Shown here: in pieces, positions 16,356-25,080 of the stretch
How the letters are laid out: the number at the start of each line of letters is the position of its first letter
How positions within the stretch are numbered: position 1 is the first letter of the stretch
Origin: Desulfobacula sp.
GTDB lineage: Bacteria > Desulfobacterota > Desulfobacteria > Desulfobacterales > Desulfobacteraceae
Assembly (NCBI RefSeq): GCF_030611305.1
Contig: NZ_JAUWQB010000017.1
Span: 1 to 50,748 of the forward strand
Length of the DNA stretch: 50,748 bases
Reading direction: 5' to 3'
Made by a program: the position numbers and the translations under genes
Notes under the pieces: model-generated
Database searches by the model: none
Seen by the model: only the letters and a program-made list of their open reading frames with translations
Told to the model about the DNA's origin: nothing

Positions 16356-16805
16356 ATGAGTAATATTAAAGAAATTTTAAACAAATCATCTGTCTTCAAT
16401 TCTCTTGGGGAAGATGATATTCAAAGACTGGAACCACTTTTTGAGAAACGGGAAATACACCCGGGAGACATCATTGCAAAGGCTGAGGATACCGCACAAT
16501 TCTTTTTTTTATTAAACAAAGGTACTATCTTGCTTGCCATGGAAGAAGGCAGATCAGTTGTTCTTAACACACCCGGGGATTTCATCGGACTGGAATTGTT
16601 GTCTGCCAGAGGTGTCTATAAAACGACCATGACTGTTCTTGAAAATGGAAGTGTTTTTGTTGTACCAAGACAGGATTTTCTATCCGTTATTCAGGAAGAT
16701 TCATCTGCTGCAGCGGTTATTATGACGTCCTGGCAGGAATATCTTGACAAAACAGCATCATTTGCAAAAAATATTGAAGACTTAAGTCTTCCGGAACATT
16801 TTTAA
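16356..16805 (+). CDS. Cyclic-nucleotide-binding-domain protein
   Basis: 149 residues, almost entirely one cNMP-binding beta-roll (about residues 10-125). It has the Crp-like order FNSLGEDDIQRLEPLFEKRE, IHPGDIIAKAEDTAQFFFLL, the turn NTPGDFIGLELL and the final helix. The classical phosphate-binding cassette GEx6RAA is not intact (GDFIGLELLSARGVYKTT), so nucleotide binding is uncertain. No DNA-binding domain is attached, so it is more likely a sensor or regulatory partner than a transcription factor. It lies 13 nt before the OadG-like gene, in the same direction, which hints at control of the sodium pump. Confidence 0.8.
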   Translation: MSNIKEILNKSSVFNSLGEDDIQRLEPLFEKREIHPGDIIAKAEDTAQFFFLLNKGTILLAMEEGRSVVLNTPGDFIGLELLSARGVYKTTMTVLENGSVFVVPRQDFLSVIQEDSSAAAVIMTSWQEYLDKTASFAKNIEDLSLPEHF

Positions 16806-16818
16806 TGGAGGTAGACGT

Positions 16819-17268
16819 TTGTACGGATTAGAAGCAATCAATGCCAACAATGGGTGGGCTATTTCCGTTGTCGGAGTATCAATCGTATTTTCAGGTCTTG
16901 TCATGCTTTCCCTTGTGATCTCACAGCTTCATAAGGTATTAGCTTTGTGGGAAGATCCTTCAAAGATTAAAGCACTCTTTAAAGCAAAACAATCCGAAGA
17001 TCAGTCAGACAAACTACAGGAAAAGGAAATAGTCGATCAGGCAGTTTTTACGGAAAGCCAAAAAGAGGTTGTAAGGCAATTCGGCCTTCTTATAAGAACC
17101 ATGGAAGACCATTTTTCATTGCCAAGACTGCTCCATCTTGCCCAAATCAGTGATTTAAAAAATCCTCATTCAAATCTTAATAACCTTCTCGAAACAAAGA
17201 TAATTATCCCCGATGGCTCAGGTTTTTTTACATGGGAAAAAGAGACGTTTGACAAAGCCATTTTATAA
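16819..17268 (+). CDS. OadG-like subunit of a sodium-pumping decarboxylase
   Basis: 149 residues from a TTG start chosen because GGAGGT (16807-16812) sits 6 nt before it. One N-terminal transmembrane helix (WAISVVGVSIVFSGLVMLSLVIS, about 12-34) is followed by a charged cytoplasmic region. This is the OadG/gamma plan, in which the helix anchors the catalytic subunit to the beta pump. The C-terminal part, with DLKNPHSNLNNLL and IIPDGSGFF, is not the usual His/Zn tail and is longer than most gamma chains. The gene is paired with the beta subunit 44 nt downstream. Confidence 0.75.
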   Translation: MYGLEAINANNGWAISVVGVSIVFSGLVMLSLVISQLHKVLALWEDPSKIKALFKAKQSEDQSDKLQEKEIVDQAVFTESQKEVVRQFGLLIRTMEDHFSLPRLLHLAQISDLKNPHSNLNNLLETKIIIPDGSGFFTWEKETFDKAIL

Positions 17269-17312
17269 TAGAATAGATTTCTTAAAAAAAATGACAAGTA
17301 AAAGGAAATAAA

Positions 17313-18440
17313 ATGGATGCGTTATTTATAGAGTTTTATCACAACACAGGGTTTTATCTGTGGGATTACCGTTACCTTATCATGATTGTTGTAGGGTTGG
17401 TGTTTATCTATCTTGGAATTGCCAAAGATTATGAACCCTTGCTCCTGGTTCCCATTGGATTTGGTATCCTCATGGGAAATATTCCCGTATTCCAGGGACT
17501 GGGTTTAAGTATTTATGAAGACAATTCAGTTCTCCATTATTTATATTTCGGTGTGACACAAGGGATATATCCGCCCCTTATTTTTCTTGGCATAGGGGCT
17601 ATGACAGATTTTTCCACCCTTTTGGCAAGGCCGATTCTAATGCTTTTAGGGGCTGCTGCTCAGACTGGTATTTTTATAACATTTCTGGGCGCACTGGCCC
17701 TTGGGTTTGCCCCGAACGAAGCATCTTCCATTGGAATTATCGGTGGAGCTGATGGTCCGACCGCCATTTTCCTTACGGCAAAACTGGCACCCCACTTGAT
17801 CGGTCCCATTGCCGTGGCAGCCTATTCATACATGGCGCTGGTTCCTGTTATTCAGCCTCCGATTATGAGGCTTTTGACTTCCAGAAAAGAGCGTTTGATA
17901 CGAATGGAAGAACCCAGGGAAGTTACAAAAAGAGAAAAAATAATTTTCCCCATTGTTGCATTCCTCCTCTGCTGTTTTCTGGCCCCTGCTGCCCTGCCAT
18001 TGCTTGGAATGCTCTGTTTCGGCAATCTCTTAAAAGAGGCTGTTGTAACGGAAAGACTTGCCCAGACCGCAAGAAATGCCCTCATTGATACCGCAACCAT
18101 ACTATTGGGGATTACAGTTGGTGCAAGCACCCAGGGAGATATTTTTCTTGTACCAAGTTCGGTTGGAATCTTTGCTCTTGGTGCACTCTCATTCAGTATT
18201 GCCACAGCATCCGGGGTTCTTTTTGCCAAGGTCATGAATCTGTTTTTAAAGACAAAGATCAATCCGCTTTTAGGGGCAGCTGGTGTGTCTGCTGTGCCGG
18301 ATTCAGCCCGTGTTGTCCAGATGGTCGGTCAGAAAGAAGATCCCACCAATTTTTTATTGATGCATGCCATGGCGCCCAATGTGTCCGGTGTTATCGGATC
18401 AGCTATCGCCGCTGGTGTATTATGGAGTTTGATGGCTTAA
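17313..18440 (+). CDS. Sodium-translocating decarboxylase beta subunit (OadB/MmdB/GcdB family)
   Basis: A 375-residue membrane protein with nine to eleven hydrophobic spans. The signature [13 protein letters not shown] (about 141-153, with Asp147 the conserved sodium-site acid) and [16 protein letters not shown], then [17 protein letters not shown] near the end, are those of the beta subunits. These couple decarboxylation of carboxybiotin to Na+ export. The substrate cannot be told from this subunit: oxaloacetate, methylmalonyl-CoA and glutaconyl-CoA systems share it. No carboxyltransferase or biotin-carrier gene lies in the window. Confidence 0.93.
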   Translation: MDALFIEFYHNTGFYLWDYRYLIMIVVGLVFIYLGIAKDYEPLLLVPIGFGILMGNIPVFQGLGLSIYEDNSVLHYLYFGVTQGIYPPLIFLGIGAMTDFSTLLARPILMLLGAAAQTGIFITFLGALALGFAPNEASSIGIIGGADGPTAIFLTAKLAPHLIGPIAVAAYSYMALVPVIQPPIMRLLTSRKERLIRMEEPREVTKREKIIFPIVAFLLCCFLAPAALPLLGMLCFGNLLKEAVVTERLAQTARNALIDTATILLGITVGASTQGDIFLVPSSVGIFALGALSFSIATASGVLFAKVMNLFLKTKINPLLGAAGVSAVPDSARVVQMVGQKEDPTNFLLMHAMAPNVSGVIGSAIAAGVLWSLMA

Positions 18441-18497
18441 GTTAAATTTAATAGTTACCTGAATATATAAAAAGGCAAAATTGAAGGTGGATGGATA

Positions 18498-18953
18498 GTG
18501 TCAGAAAAGCCAAGAGAAATTATTATATCAAAAGAAGATGCCGTTTTCTGGATGGATAAAAATGGTGACTGGCATAATGAACACGGAAAGTTTGAGCATC
18601 CTAAAATCATAAAATATTTTAACGCATCTATAAAAAAAGATAAAAATGGGTATTATATCCATCAGGTGACGGATGAGTATGATGAAAAAGTATATTTTTC
18701 TTATGAAGACACAGCTCTTTTTGTTTTTGATATAAAAGTGAATAAAAATATCATCCTTACATTAAATAACAACGACACAATAAAATTTGATCCGAAACAA
18801 CTTTTTACCAGGGATGACAACCTCTACATTCAAACCTCTGAGCACCAGGTTAAGTTTAAAGATCGCGCGCTTTTAAAAATTTCAAAGTTTATGGAAGAAA
18901 AGCATGGGCAGCTGCTTTTTAAATTGGAAGGCAAGACCTATCCTGTTCAATAG
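18498..18953 (+). CDS. Conserved-looking hypothetical protein, DUF1285-like layout
   Basis: 151 residues from a GTG start with GGTGGATGG a few bases upstream. It is soluble, with no signal peptide, Lys/Asp-rich and apparently beta-rich: FWMDKNGDWHNEHGKFEHP near the start, then YFNASIKKDKNGYYIH and a repeated turn pattern. The opening, with a D-x-x-G-x-W-H motif and an F-x-x-x-I-x-x-D spacing, recalls DUF1285 proteins, but I am not sure of the family. It is codirectional with the pump genes 57 nt upstream. Function unknown. Confidence 0.55.
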   Translation: MSEKPREIIISKEDAVFWMDKNGDWHNEHGKFEHPKIIKYFNASIKKDKNGYYIHQVTDEYDEKVYFSYEDTALFVFDIKVNKNIILTLNNNDTIKFDPKQLFTRDDNLYIQTSEHQVKFKDRALLKISKFMEEKHGQLLFKLEGKTYPVQ

Positions 18954-18979
18954 CCATATGGCTAAAGTTTTATTGGAAA

Positions 18980-18993
18980 TGCTGGCGCCAGCA
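18980..18993. repeat. 14-bp perfect palindrome TGCTGGCGCCAGCA
   Basis: A loop-less perfect palindrome lies 53 nt upstream of the TPP-enzyme start. With no loop it is a better protein-binding site than hairpin. No second copy was noticed. Confidence 0.4.
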
Positions 18994-19046
18994 ATATCCG
19001 GAAGCCCGATAATGGCCGACATAGTCATTGGAAGGGGTTAAACTAA

Positions 19047-20657
19047 ATGATTACAGTGGCTCGCCAATTTTCTGAAACTCTCAAGGAAATCGGTGTTCGA
19101 TATGTTTTCGGGGTCCCAAGTGGCAGCATGATTGACTATATTGAGGCTATCCGTGAAACAGGGAAGATTGATTTCATACTCGTCAGTCATGAGGCCAGTG
19201 CCGGTTTTATGGCATATGTCTGTGGCAGGCTGACCGGTATTCCCGGCGCCTGTTTTGCCACTTTTGGCCCAGGCGCGACAAATCTTTCAACCGGTGTGGG
19301 AGGAGCACTGCTTGACCGGTTTCCGCTGCTGGCCTTTACAGATGAAATGCCGGAAGAAAAACGGTATCGTACTGTCCAGATGAATATCGACCATCAGGCA
19401 TTATTTAAGCCGATTACAAAATGGACGACCCGTTTAAAGGCCGGCAGGGTCAGGGAAACACTTTTAGAGGCTGCCAGGGTTGCCGGTTCCGGAATACCCG
19501 GCCCGGTGCATATTGGGATTCCTTCGGATATCAGCAACAAAAAGAGCGAAGAAGACCACATACAATTAAAGCCGCTTCCAAGAATCAAATCGGCAGAACC
19601 ATCTGTGATACAAACAATGAAGGAGATGTTTTCCAGGGCCTGTAAACCTTTGATTGTTCTGGGGATTACAGCTGTACAGGCAGATGTAAAGCCCTTGATA
19701 CATGAGTTGATAGAAAAATTTCGACTGCCTGTCATTTTGACCCCAATGGCCAAAGGAATGGTTTCAGAAGATCACCCGTTATATGCCGGTGTCCTGAATC
19801 ATGCACTTGCAAATATTGTCGGCCAGACGCACCAGCAGGCAGATCTGATCCTTGGTATTGGGTATGATCCTGTTGAAGTGAATTATGAAGACTGGGTCCC
19901 TGATGCTCCCATCATTCATCTTAATACTGTTCCGGCGGATCTTGATACCGATTCCCATACGATTGCCGCAGACGTTGTCGGGGATATAAAAATCTCACTT
20001 CAAGCGCTTATGACCGTTTCTCATTTGAACAATAAATGGGATATGGATGCGTTGCTGAAGCAAAAACAAAAAATGTTTGCAATTCTGAAATCCCGCGAGG
20101 GTTCATTCGGTCCCCTGACTGTGCTTGAAGGATTGAGAAAAATACTTCCGGATGACGGTATCATGACCTGTGACGTCGGTGCCCATCTTCATTTGATCGG
20201 ACAACAATGGCGGACACCGGAACCCGGATGCCTGCTGATGACAAATGGATGGTCTTCAATGGGATTTGCCATACCGGCAGCAATTGCTGCAAAATTATGT
20301 CATCCTGAGAAAAAAGTCGTATGTGTCGTGGGGGATGGCGGTTTTTTAATGACGGCAGGAGAAGTGGCAACCGCTCAGAGGCTGAATTTACAAATTGTAA
20401 TTATACTCTTATCGGATCAGGAGCTTTCACTGATTCGGATTAAACAAAAAAAGAAAAATTATCAGTGCGGGTATGGTACCCTGCTTTCTGAAAAGGATCA
20501 TCCAGAGTCAGATTTTTTTCTTGGTGTTCCCATTTTAAACGTTTCGGATCAGACGGCCTATAAAACAGCATTGCAAAAAGCACTTTCCTGTTCTGGACCA
20601 GTGATTGTCAAGGCTGCAATAAATAGCTCGGAATATGATGATTTGGTGCTTAAATGA
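19047..20657 (+). CDS. Thiamine-pyrophosphate enzyme, acetolactate-synthase-like
   Basis: 536 residues with the three-domain decarboxylase/carboligase fold. The Pyr domain carries the cofactor-activating Glu in SHEASAGFMA (about 48-57) and GPGATNLSTGVGGALLDRFP. The central domain runs to about 330. The PP domain has GWSSMGFAIPAAIAAK and the metal site GDGGFLMTAGEVATAQR. The TPP motif that normally ends in NN reads SD here, so the second metal ligand is Asp. The substrate is not clear: acetolactate synthase, sulfopyruvate or other 2-oxoacid decarboxylases share this plan. No small regulatory subunit is adjacent. RBS GGAAGGGG precedes the ATG. Confidence 0.8.
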   Translation: MITVARQFSETLKEIGVRYVFGVPSGSMIDYIEAIRETGKIDFILVSHEASAGFMAYVCGRLTGIPGACFATFGPGATNLSTGVGGALLDRFPLLAFTDEMPEEKRYRTVQMNIDHQALFKPITKWTTRLKAGRVRETLLEAARVAGSGIPGPVHIGIPSDISNKKSEEDHIQLKPLPRIKSAEPSVIQTMKEMFSRACKPLIVLGITAVQADVKPLIHELIEKFRLPVILTPMAKGMVSEDHPLYAGVLNHALANIVGQTHQQADLILGIGYDPVEVNYEDWVPDAPIIHLNTVPADLDTDSHTIAADVVGDIKISLQALMTVSHLNNKWDMDALLKQKQKMFAILKSREGSFGPLTVLEGLRKILPDDGIMTCDVGAHLHLIGQQWRTPEPGCLLMTNGWSSMGFAIPAAIAAKLCHPEKKVVCVVGDGGFLMTAGEVATAQRLNLQIVIILLSDQELSLIRIKQKKKNYQCGYGTLLSEKDHPESDFFLGVPILNVSDQTAYKTALQKALSCSGPVIVKAAINSSEYDDLVLK

Positions 20658-20670
20658 TCAGCCGTTCAAA

Positions 20671-21801
20671 TTATTTTTTATATGAAAGTGTATTTAATTT
20701 GACCAGATTATATTCCCGTTTTCCAAGGCCTATTTTCTGGGCATAGTCAAGCTGATGCTCCCAGTCAACAGAGGGGTAAAGACCTCTGAACTTGTCTTCT
20801 CCAGGGTTTAGATTTGTTTTAAGAACAGTGCCGGGCAAAGCTTTTTGCTGGTTGACAAGGTCAGCGCTTGCCTGGTCAATGGCAACAGGATCACTTGATG
20901 CGAGAACGCCTACATTATTCACAATGGGGGATTCGCTGTAAGGCAGGCAATCACATTTGGGTGAAATATCTGTAATAAAATTGATGAAAAAAGCTTTTTT
21001 TTCTTTGTTTTTAAGGACCCCAAGATTGTATTCCATCATTTTTTCAAGAAAAATTGGAACCGTCTGATTCCAGTTGATATTCACGGATTCGGTCGGGCAC
21101 CGGACAATGCATTCAGCACATCCGATGCATTTGTTTTTATCAATATAGGCTTTTTTTTCTTCAAGATAAATGGCCCCTGCAGGACAATGTTTTTCACATT
21201 CGGCGCACCCGATACAGGTTTTTCTTTTTATTTTCGGGCTGACATTGGAATGCTGGTCGAGTTTCCCTCTTCTGGAGGCACATCCCATGCCAAGGTTTTT
21301 CAGAGTACCGCCAAACCCTGAGAGTTCATGGCCTTTAAAATGGGCCACAGAAACCAATGCATCCGCATCAATGATCTCAGAACCGATATAAACATGTTTG
21401 CAGTTTTTCTGGTCCACTTTAATTTTTGTTTCGCTCTTTCCCCTTAGTCCATCGGCAATAATAATGGGCGTGGCATCCATTGAGGAATATGAGAATCCGT
21501 TTTCAATGGCCGTATGAATATGGGATACACTGTTGGATCGTGTACCCACATAGAGGGTATTGGCGTCGGTGAGAAAAGGGCCGGCCTTATATTTTTTTAT
21601 GGTCTGGATGATTGTTCTGATAAATACAGGACGGATATAGGCGGTATTGCCCTGTTCACCAAAATGGATCTTTACGGCGGTCAGATCGTTTTCGTTTAAA
21701 ATGTTTTCAATCCCTGCTTTTTCAACAAGTCTTGAAAGTTTCTGGGGAAGGTTTTCCTTTGAAGTGGCCTCTAAATCCATAAAAAAAACATCAGTAGTCA
21801 T
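20671..21801 (-). CDS. DUF362 protein with two [4Fe-4S] ferredoxin motifs
   Basis: 376 residues. The DUF362 region (about 1-190, 260-376) includes LTAVKIHFGEQGNTAYIRP, the glycine-rich KGHELSGFGGTLKNLGMGCA and SDPVAIDQASADLV. A bacterial-ferredoxin insert around 190-240 has CIGCAECEKHCPAGAI and CIGCAECIVRCPTESV, two 4Fe-4S clusters. Family members are cytoplasmic iron-sulfur proteins, often annotated as ferredoxins, with undefined reactions. It converges with the TPP-enzyme gene (13 nt between stops). AGGAGAAAAG precedes the start. Confidence 0.85.
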   Translation of the reverse strand: MTTDVFFMDLEATSKENLPQKLSRLVEKAGIENILNENDLTAVKIHFGEQGNTAYIRPVFIRTIIQTIKKYKAGPFLTDANTLYVGTRSNSVSHIHTAIENGFSYSSMDATPIIIADGLRGKSETKIKVDQKNCKHVYIGSEIIDADALVSVAHFKGHELSGFGGTLKNLGMGCASRRGKLDQHSNVSPKIKRKTCIGCAECEKHCPAGAIYLEEKKAYIDKNKCIGCAECIVRCPTESVNINWNQTVPIFLEKMMEYNLGVLKNKEKKAFFINFITDISPKCDCLPYSESPIVNNVGVLASSDPVAIDQASADLVNQQKALPGTVLKTNLNPGEDKFRGLYPSVDWEHQLDYAQKIGLGKREYNLVKLNTLSYKK

Positions 21802-21893
21802 TCTTTTCTCCTAACAGAGTTGATTACAATATTAAAAATACTAAAATACGTTAATCTGTTGAGAATTACAATACACAGATGCGGCTGGATCGC

Positions 21894-23771
21894 TTATGTC
21901 ATGGTTTGCAACAGCCTGAAGAGTGTTCTTCTGGCAAGTATGTCACCTGAAATAACACCGACCGCTTTATCTTCCTCGACAATGGGCATGGCTGAAATTT
22001 CATGGTTCTCCAGCTTCCGGATGCAGTCAATGATGGTGGCATCTGGATTGTTTGTAATCACATCTGCGGTCATGATCTTGGTCAACGGAGAATCCATGGG
22101 CAGTTTTGATGCCATGGCTTTGGTAATGTCCCAGTTGGTCACGATGCCGATGAGCTTGCCTTTTTCAGACACGACGTTGACGATGGGAACCTGGGCATCT
22201 ACCAGTAATTTGGCAGCATCGGTCACGCTTTTATCCACACCGATGGTGGGGGCTTCTTCCATGATATCCCTGGCTGTCCTTGATTTTTCCATGGATGCGA
22301 TTCGCTGAACACTGATTTGTTCTGCAATTTCACAGGGCAGGCTGTCTGCATCCTTGCAAAGGCCGTTAATCAGTTCTCCCATATTTCGGCGGATGACCGT
22401 TTCAAGTTTTTCAACAGCTGCTTTCCTTCGATTATTCGCAAGGCTTTCGAAATCATCCTGGTTTTTTTCAAGCCAGGATTCAATGGCGTTGGGATTTCCT
22501 AGAAGGTCTTTGGGAATCAGCAAATGATTCGGTGTCGGAATAATCCTTTCATGGGCAGCATAGATGACCCCGCCTGAGTTTACCAGATAGTCTGTTGCAA
22601 TCAGCACACCTTTGTCCCTGTAAACAAAGCGTTCCATTCGTCGGCGCTCAGCTTTTCTTTCCGGATTCGGAGAATAGGTGTTTGCCCCTTCAACAATGAT
22701 CTGCCAGGTTCCCATCCTGTCCGTGGTCATGGATGGGTTTGAGGCGGCATCCACATCCAGGTAGTTGAACACGGGCGATGCCGGAACCAGACAGAATGCG
22801 GATTCGGTTAGAAGGTTGTTGGAAGAGTTGGAAAAGACCATGTTTTTTAATTCAGGATGATCCTCGTGCATGATTTGATCATGAAAATATTTTTGAGTCA
22901 CGGTACCAAACTCTTTCCACATATCAAAGAGCTGTTTCCAGGGGAGCCCGTCCGAATTCAAAAGATAGCCGTTTACATCACTGATCCCTTTGATAATAGG
23001 GCAGTTTTCAGGATCATACTCATGAAAAATTCTTCCCACGTGGGCACCCACAGCCCCAAATCCCTGGATGAGAATGTCCAGCTCAGAGGGTTTGGGAATG
23101 ACCATATTTTTAAACTGGGGTAGTTGCTTTAATTTGGGTAGATGTTCGAGCAGGGCCTTGGTGGCTACCACAATACCATTGGCGGCACCGCCAAGTTCAT
23201 CAATCCTGTTGCCGCCCATGTCAGCCGGTTTTGATACGACATTGTTCAGGCCGTTTTCAATGGCAAAGGTTTTCATATCCGCATCATTAGTCCCCACATC
23301 CGGACCCGGAATATAGATTTTTTTGTATCGTTTTAAAAGCTGACCAAATCCCTTTATGACTTCATACCGGTCTTTTTCACAAAGATTTTCATTCCTGACG
23401 ATACCGGATTTTCCACCGCCAAAGGGAAGATCGGCGGCGGCATTTTTAAGGGTCATACCCCTTGCAAGGTTATGGATAATATCCGGGGTGATATCCGGCA
23501 GCATCCTTGTGCCGCCCATTGACGGCTGTCCCATGGCAAGGTTGTCCACCACAAGGAATCCGCCGATTTCCACAGGGCTGTCCTCATTCCACATACAGGA
23601 TACCAGCCTTGGCCCCAGGCGGTCTACTTTTATGCCTAGACGTTGGAGACGATCAACATCCAGGGGACCGAATTCAAGAAATCTCAAAGGACCGTCCTTG
23701 ATCAGGCGGTTTTTCCAGATACTTTCTGGCAGGGCATCGTGCAAAAATTGATGCATTCTTGACGGAATCAT
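21894..23771 (-). CDS. Glu/Leu/Phe/Val dehydrogenase fused to tandem CBS domains
   Basis: 625 residues. Up to about 490 it is an amino-acid dehydrogenase: LPFGGGKSGIV (substrate-side glycine/Lys motif), IPGPDVGTNDADM (catalytic Asp region) and the NAD-binding IQGFGAVGAHVGRIF. From about 498 to 625 two CBS motifs follow (RDIMEEAPTIGVDKSVTDAA and TKIMTADVITNNPDATIID), a Bateman pair that usually senses adenine nucleotides. The family oxidatively deaminates amino acids to 2-oxoacids or runs in reverse. The CBS tail suggests control by cell energy state. Last gene of the lrp-panB-unknown-GDH operon, 24 nt after the previous stop. Confidence 0.88.
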   Translation of the reverse strand: MIPSRMHQFLHDALPESIWKNRLIKDGPLRFLEFGPLDVDRLQRLGIKVDRLGPRLVSCMWNEDSPVEIGGFLVVDNLAMGQPSMGGTRMLPDITPDIIHNLARGMTLKNAAADLPFGGGKSGIVRNENLCEKDRYEVIKGFGQLLKRYKKIYIPGPDVGTNDADMKTFAIENGLNNVVSKPADMGGNRIDELGGAANGIVVATKALLEHLPKLKQLPQFKNMVIPKPSELDILIQGFGAVGAHVGRIFHEYDPENCPIIKGISDVNGYLLNSDGLPWKQLFDMWKEFGTVTQKYFHDQIMHEDHPELKNMVFSNSSNNLLTESAFCLVPASPVFNYLDVDAASNPSMTTDRMGTWQIIVEGANTYSPNPERKAERRRMERFVYRDKGVLIATDYLVNSGGVIYAAHERIIPTPNHLLIPKDLLGNPNAIESWLEKNQDDFESLANNRRKAAVEKLETVIRRNMGELINGLCKDADSLPCEIAEQISVQRIASMEKSRTARDIMEEAPTIGVDKSVTDAAKLLVDAQVPIVNVVSEKGKLIGIVTNWDITKAMASKLPMDSPLTKIMTADVITNNPDATIIDCIRKLENHEISAMPIVEEDKAVGVISGDILARRTLFRLLQTMT

Positions 23772-23795
23772 TTTCCCATTTCCTTATACTTAAGA

Positions 23796-25058
23796 TTAAT
23801 GCAGGTTTTTCGCTGCAATGACACCGGTACCGGACTTGATTAATGCCTGTGCTGTCAAGTTGACGGAATGATGCTTGTCAAGATAATTGGTTTGAAGGGC
23901 TTCCATCAGATCATTATCCAGAACTTCTTTTTTTGTTAAAAAGTATTCAAGAATGTTAGACGGATGCTCTCTTTTTTCCTCTACATCAATTTCTCCGCCT
24001 TCATGTTTTGCAGAAATATTGGGGACTTCTTTGGCAATTTCAATGAGTTCATCTCTGCGGTTGTATGGTTGATTTACAATGGACTGATAGGTTTCCGTAA
24101 TATGGTGCTCAAAGCGAACCTGTTTTTCAAGGCCCAATTGTTTCCTGATGACATTTGCCTGTCGGATGGTCTCATTGTTTACTGAATTGGAAAGGTTGAA
24201 ACCCACAAGGGATGTGGTGCCGTCTTCCCGTGCAAAGAGTCTGGCCGTCATGAGTGTCCACATGATAAAGTATGGATTGTCATTGCCTACAAATACGGAG
24301 ATTTTAAATTCAATGTCCACGCCAAGTCTGTGCATCATGTATCCTAAAAGAATGGTGCCGGAATTTACGTTCAATACCTGCTTAATACCGTAGCCAGTAT
24401 AGTAGTTGAGATATTCTTCAGCCCATTTTATGGGATAGTCATTGGGCTGCCCGATTCCACCAAAATACCCGGTAATGGTGCCAGGGCCGCCAAGATGAAC
24501 GTTGCTGCCATCGGTTCCGCGGGTATCAAGGGATTCCACATATGTGGCACCGATGATCTGCATGGCAAGGGCGGTGGCCATGATATCGCCGTTATCTTCG
24601 ACCTGCTCGGCCATGTTTCTGACCCGGATAATCCGGCCCGGCATGAGTTCTTTTTTCTCAATGGCCTGTCTGGCCTGGGCCATCAGCCAAGGGAAAAACT
24701 GCATGGCGCTGGCTTCAAGTGTTACGGCATTGGTCGAATCAACAGATGAGGCATCGCCATCCTTTCCCAGGATATTTTTGCAATAGTCATCCATTGAAAT
24801 AAATGCTTTCTTGTCCCTTTGTTCCATCAGCCATTCAAGGTCGGCAACATAGGGGGAATTCATTTCTTTAAGGCGTTGCATCAGGGTTTCAGGATTCCTG
24901 GCCTGTGCTGCTTTTTCGTTAATGGCCCTGGCACCGCCAAATTTTTCAATCAGGTCACAAAGTTCTTCCACTTGTTTGTTGCCAGGATTTGTGATGAGTT
25001 GATTAACAATATCGAGATCTTTTGCTTCAATTTTAAGCATTTCTTTAAGGTTAGCCAT
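23796..25058 (-). CDS. Unrecognised 420-residue protein in the panB-GDH operon
   Basis: No family is recognised. The protein is soluble, without signal or membrane spans. An N-terminal helical part (1-130) precedes an alternating strand/helix core with MPGRIIRVRNMAEQVEDNGD, GATYVESLDTRGTDGSNVHL (about 169-188), a glycine-rich GGPGTITGYFGGIGQ and GYGIKQVLNVNSGTILLGYM. These suggest an enzyme with a barrel-like or Rossmann-like core, but this is a guess. The C-terminus ends KSGTGVIAAKNLH. It is placed between panB (22 nt) and the GDH gene (24 nt), so it is very likely co-transcribed and works on the same metabolites. Confidence 0.75.
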   Translation of the reverse strand: MANLKEMLKIEAKDLDIVNQLITNPGNKQVEELCDLIEKFGGARAINEKAAQARNPETLMQRLKEMNSPYVADLEWLMEQRDKKAFISMDDYCKNILGKDGDASSVDSTNAVTLEASAMQFFPWLMAQARQAIEKKELMPGRIIRVRNMAEQVEDNGDIMATALAMQIIGATYVESLDTRGTDGSNVHLGGPGTITGYFGGIGQPNDYPIKWAEEYLNYYTGYGIKQVLNVNSGTILLGYMMHRLGVDIEFKISVFVGNDNPYFIMWTLMTARLFAREDGTTSLVGFNLSNSVNNETIRQANVIRKQLGLEKQVRFEHHITETYQSIVNQPYNRRDELIEIAKEVPNISAKHEGGEIDVEEKREHPSNILEYFLTKKEVLDNDLMEALQTNYLDKHHSVNLTAQALIKSGTGVIAAKNLH

Positions 25059-25080
25059 GGCAATTCCTTTTTTTAGGTCT

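Noticed and set aside
18958-19041. 27-codon frame between the small unknown and the TPP gene
   Set aside because: No RBS, very short, and its sequence includes the palindrome; not supported as a gene.
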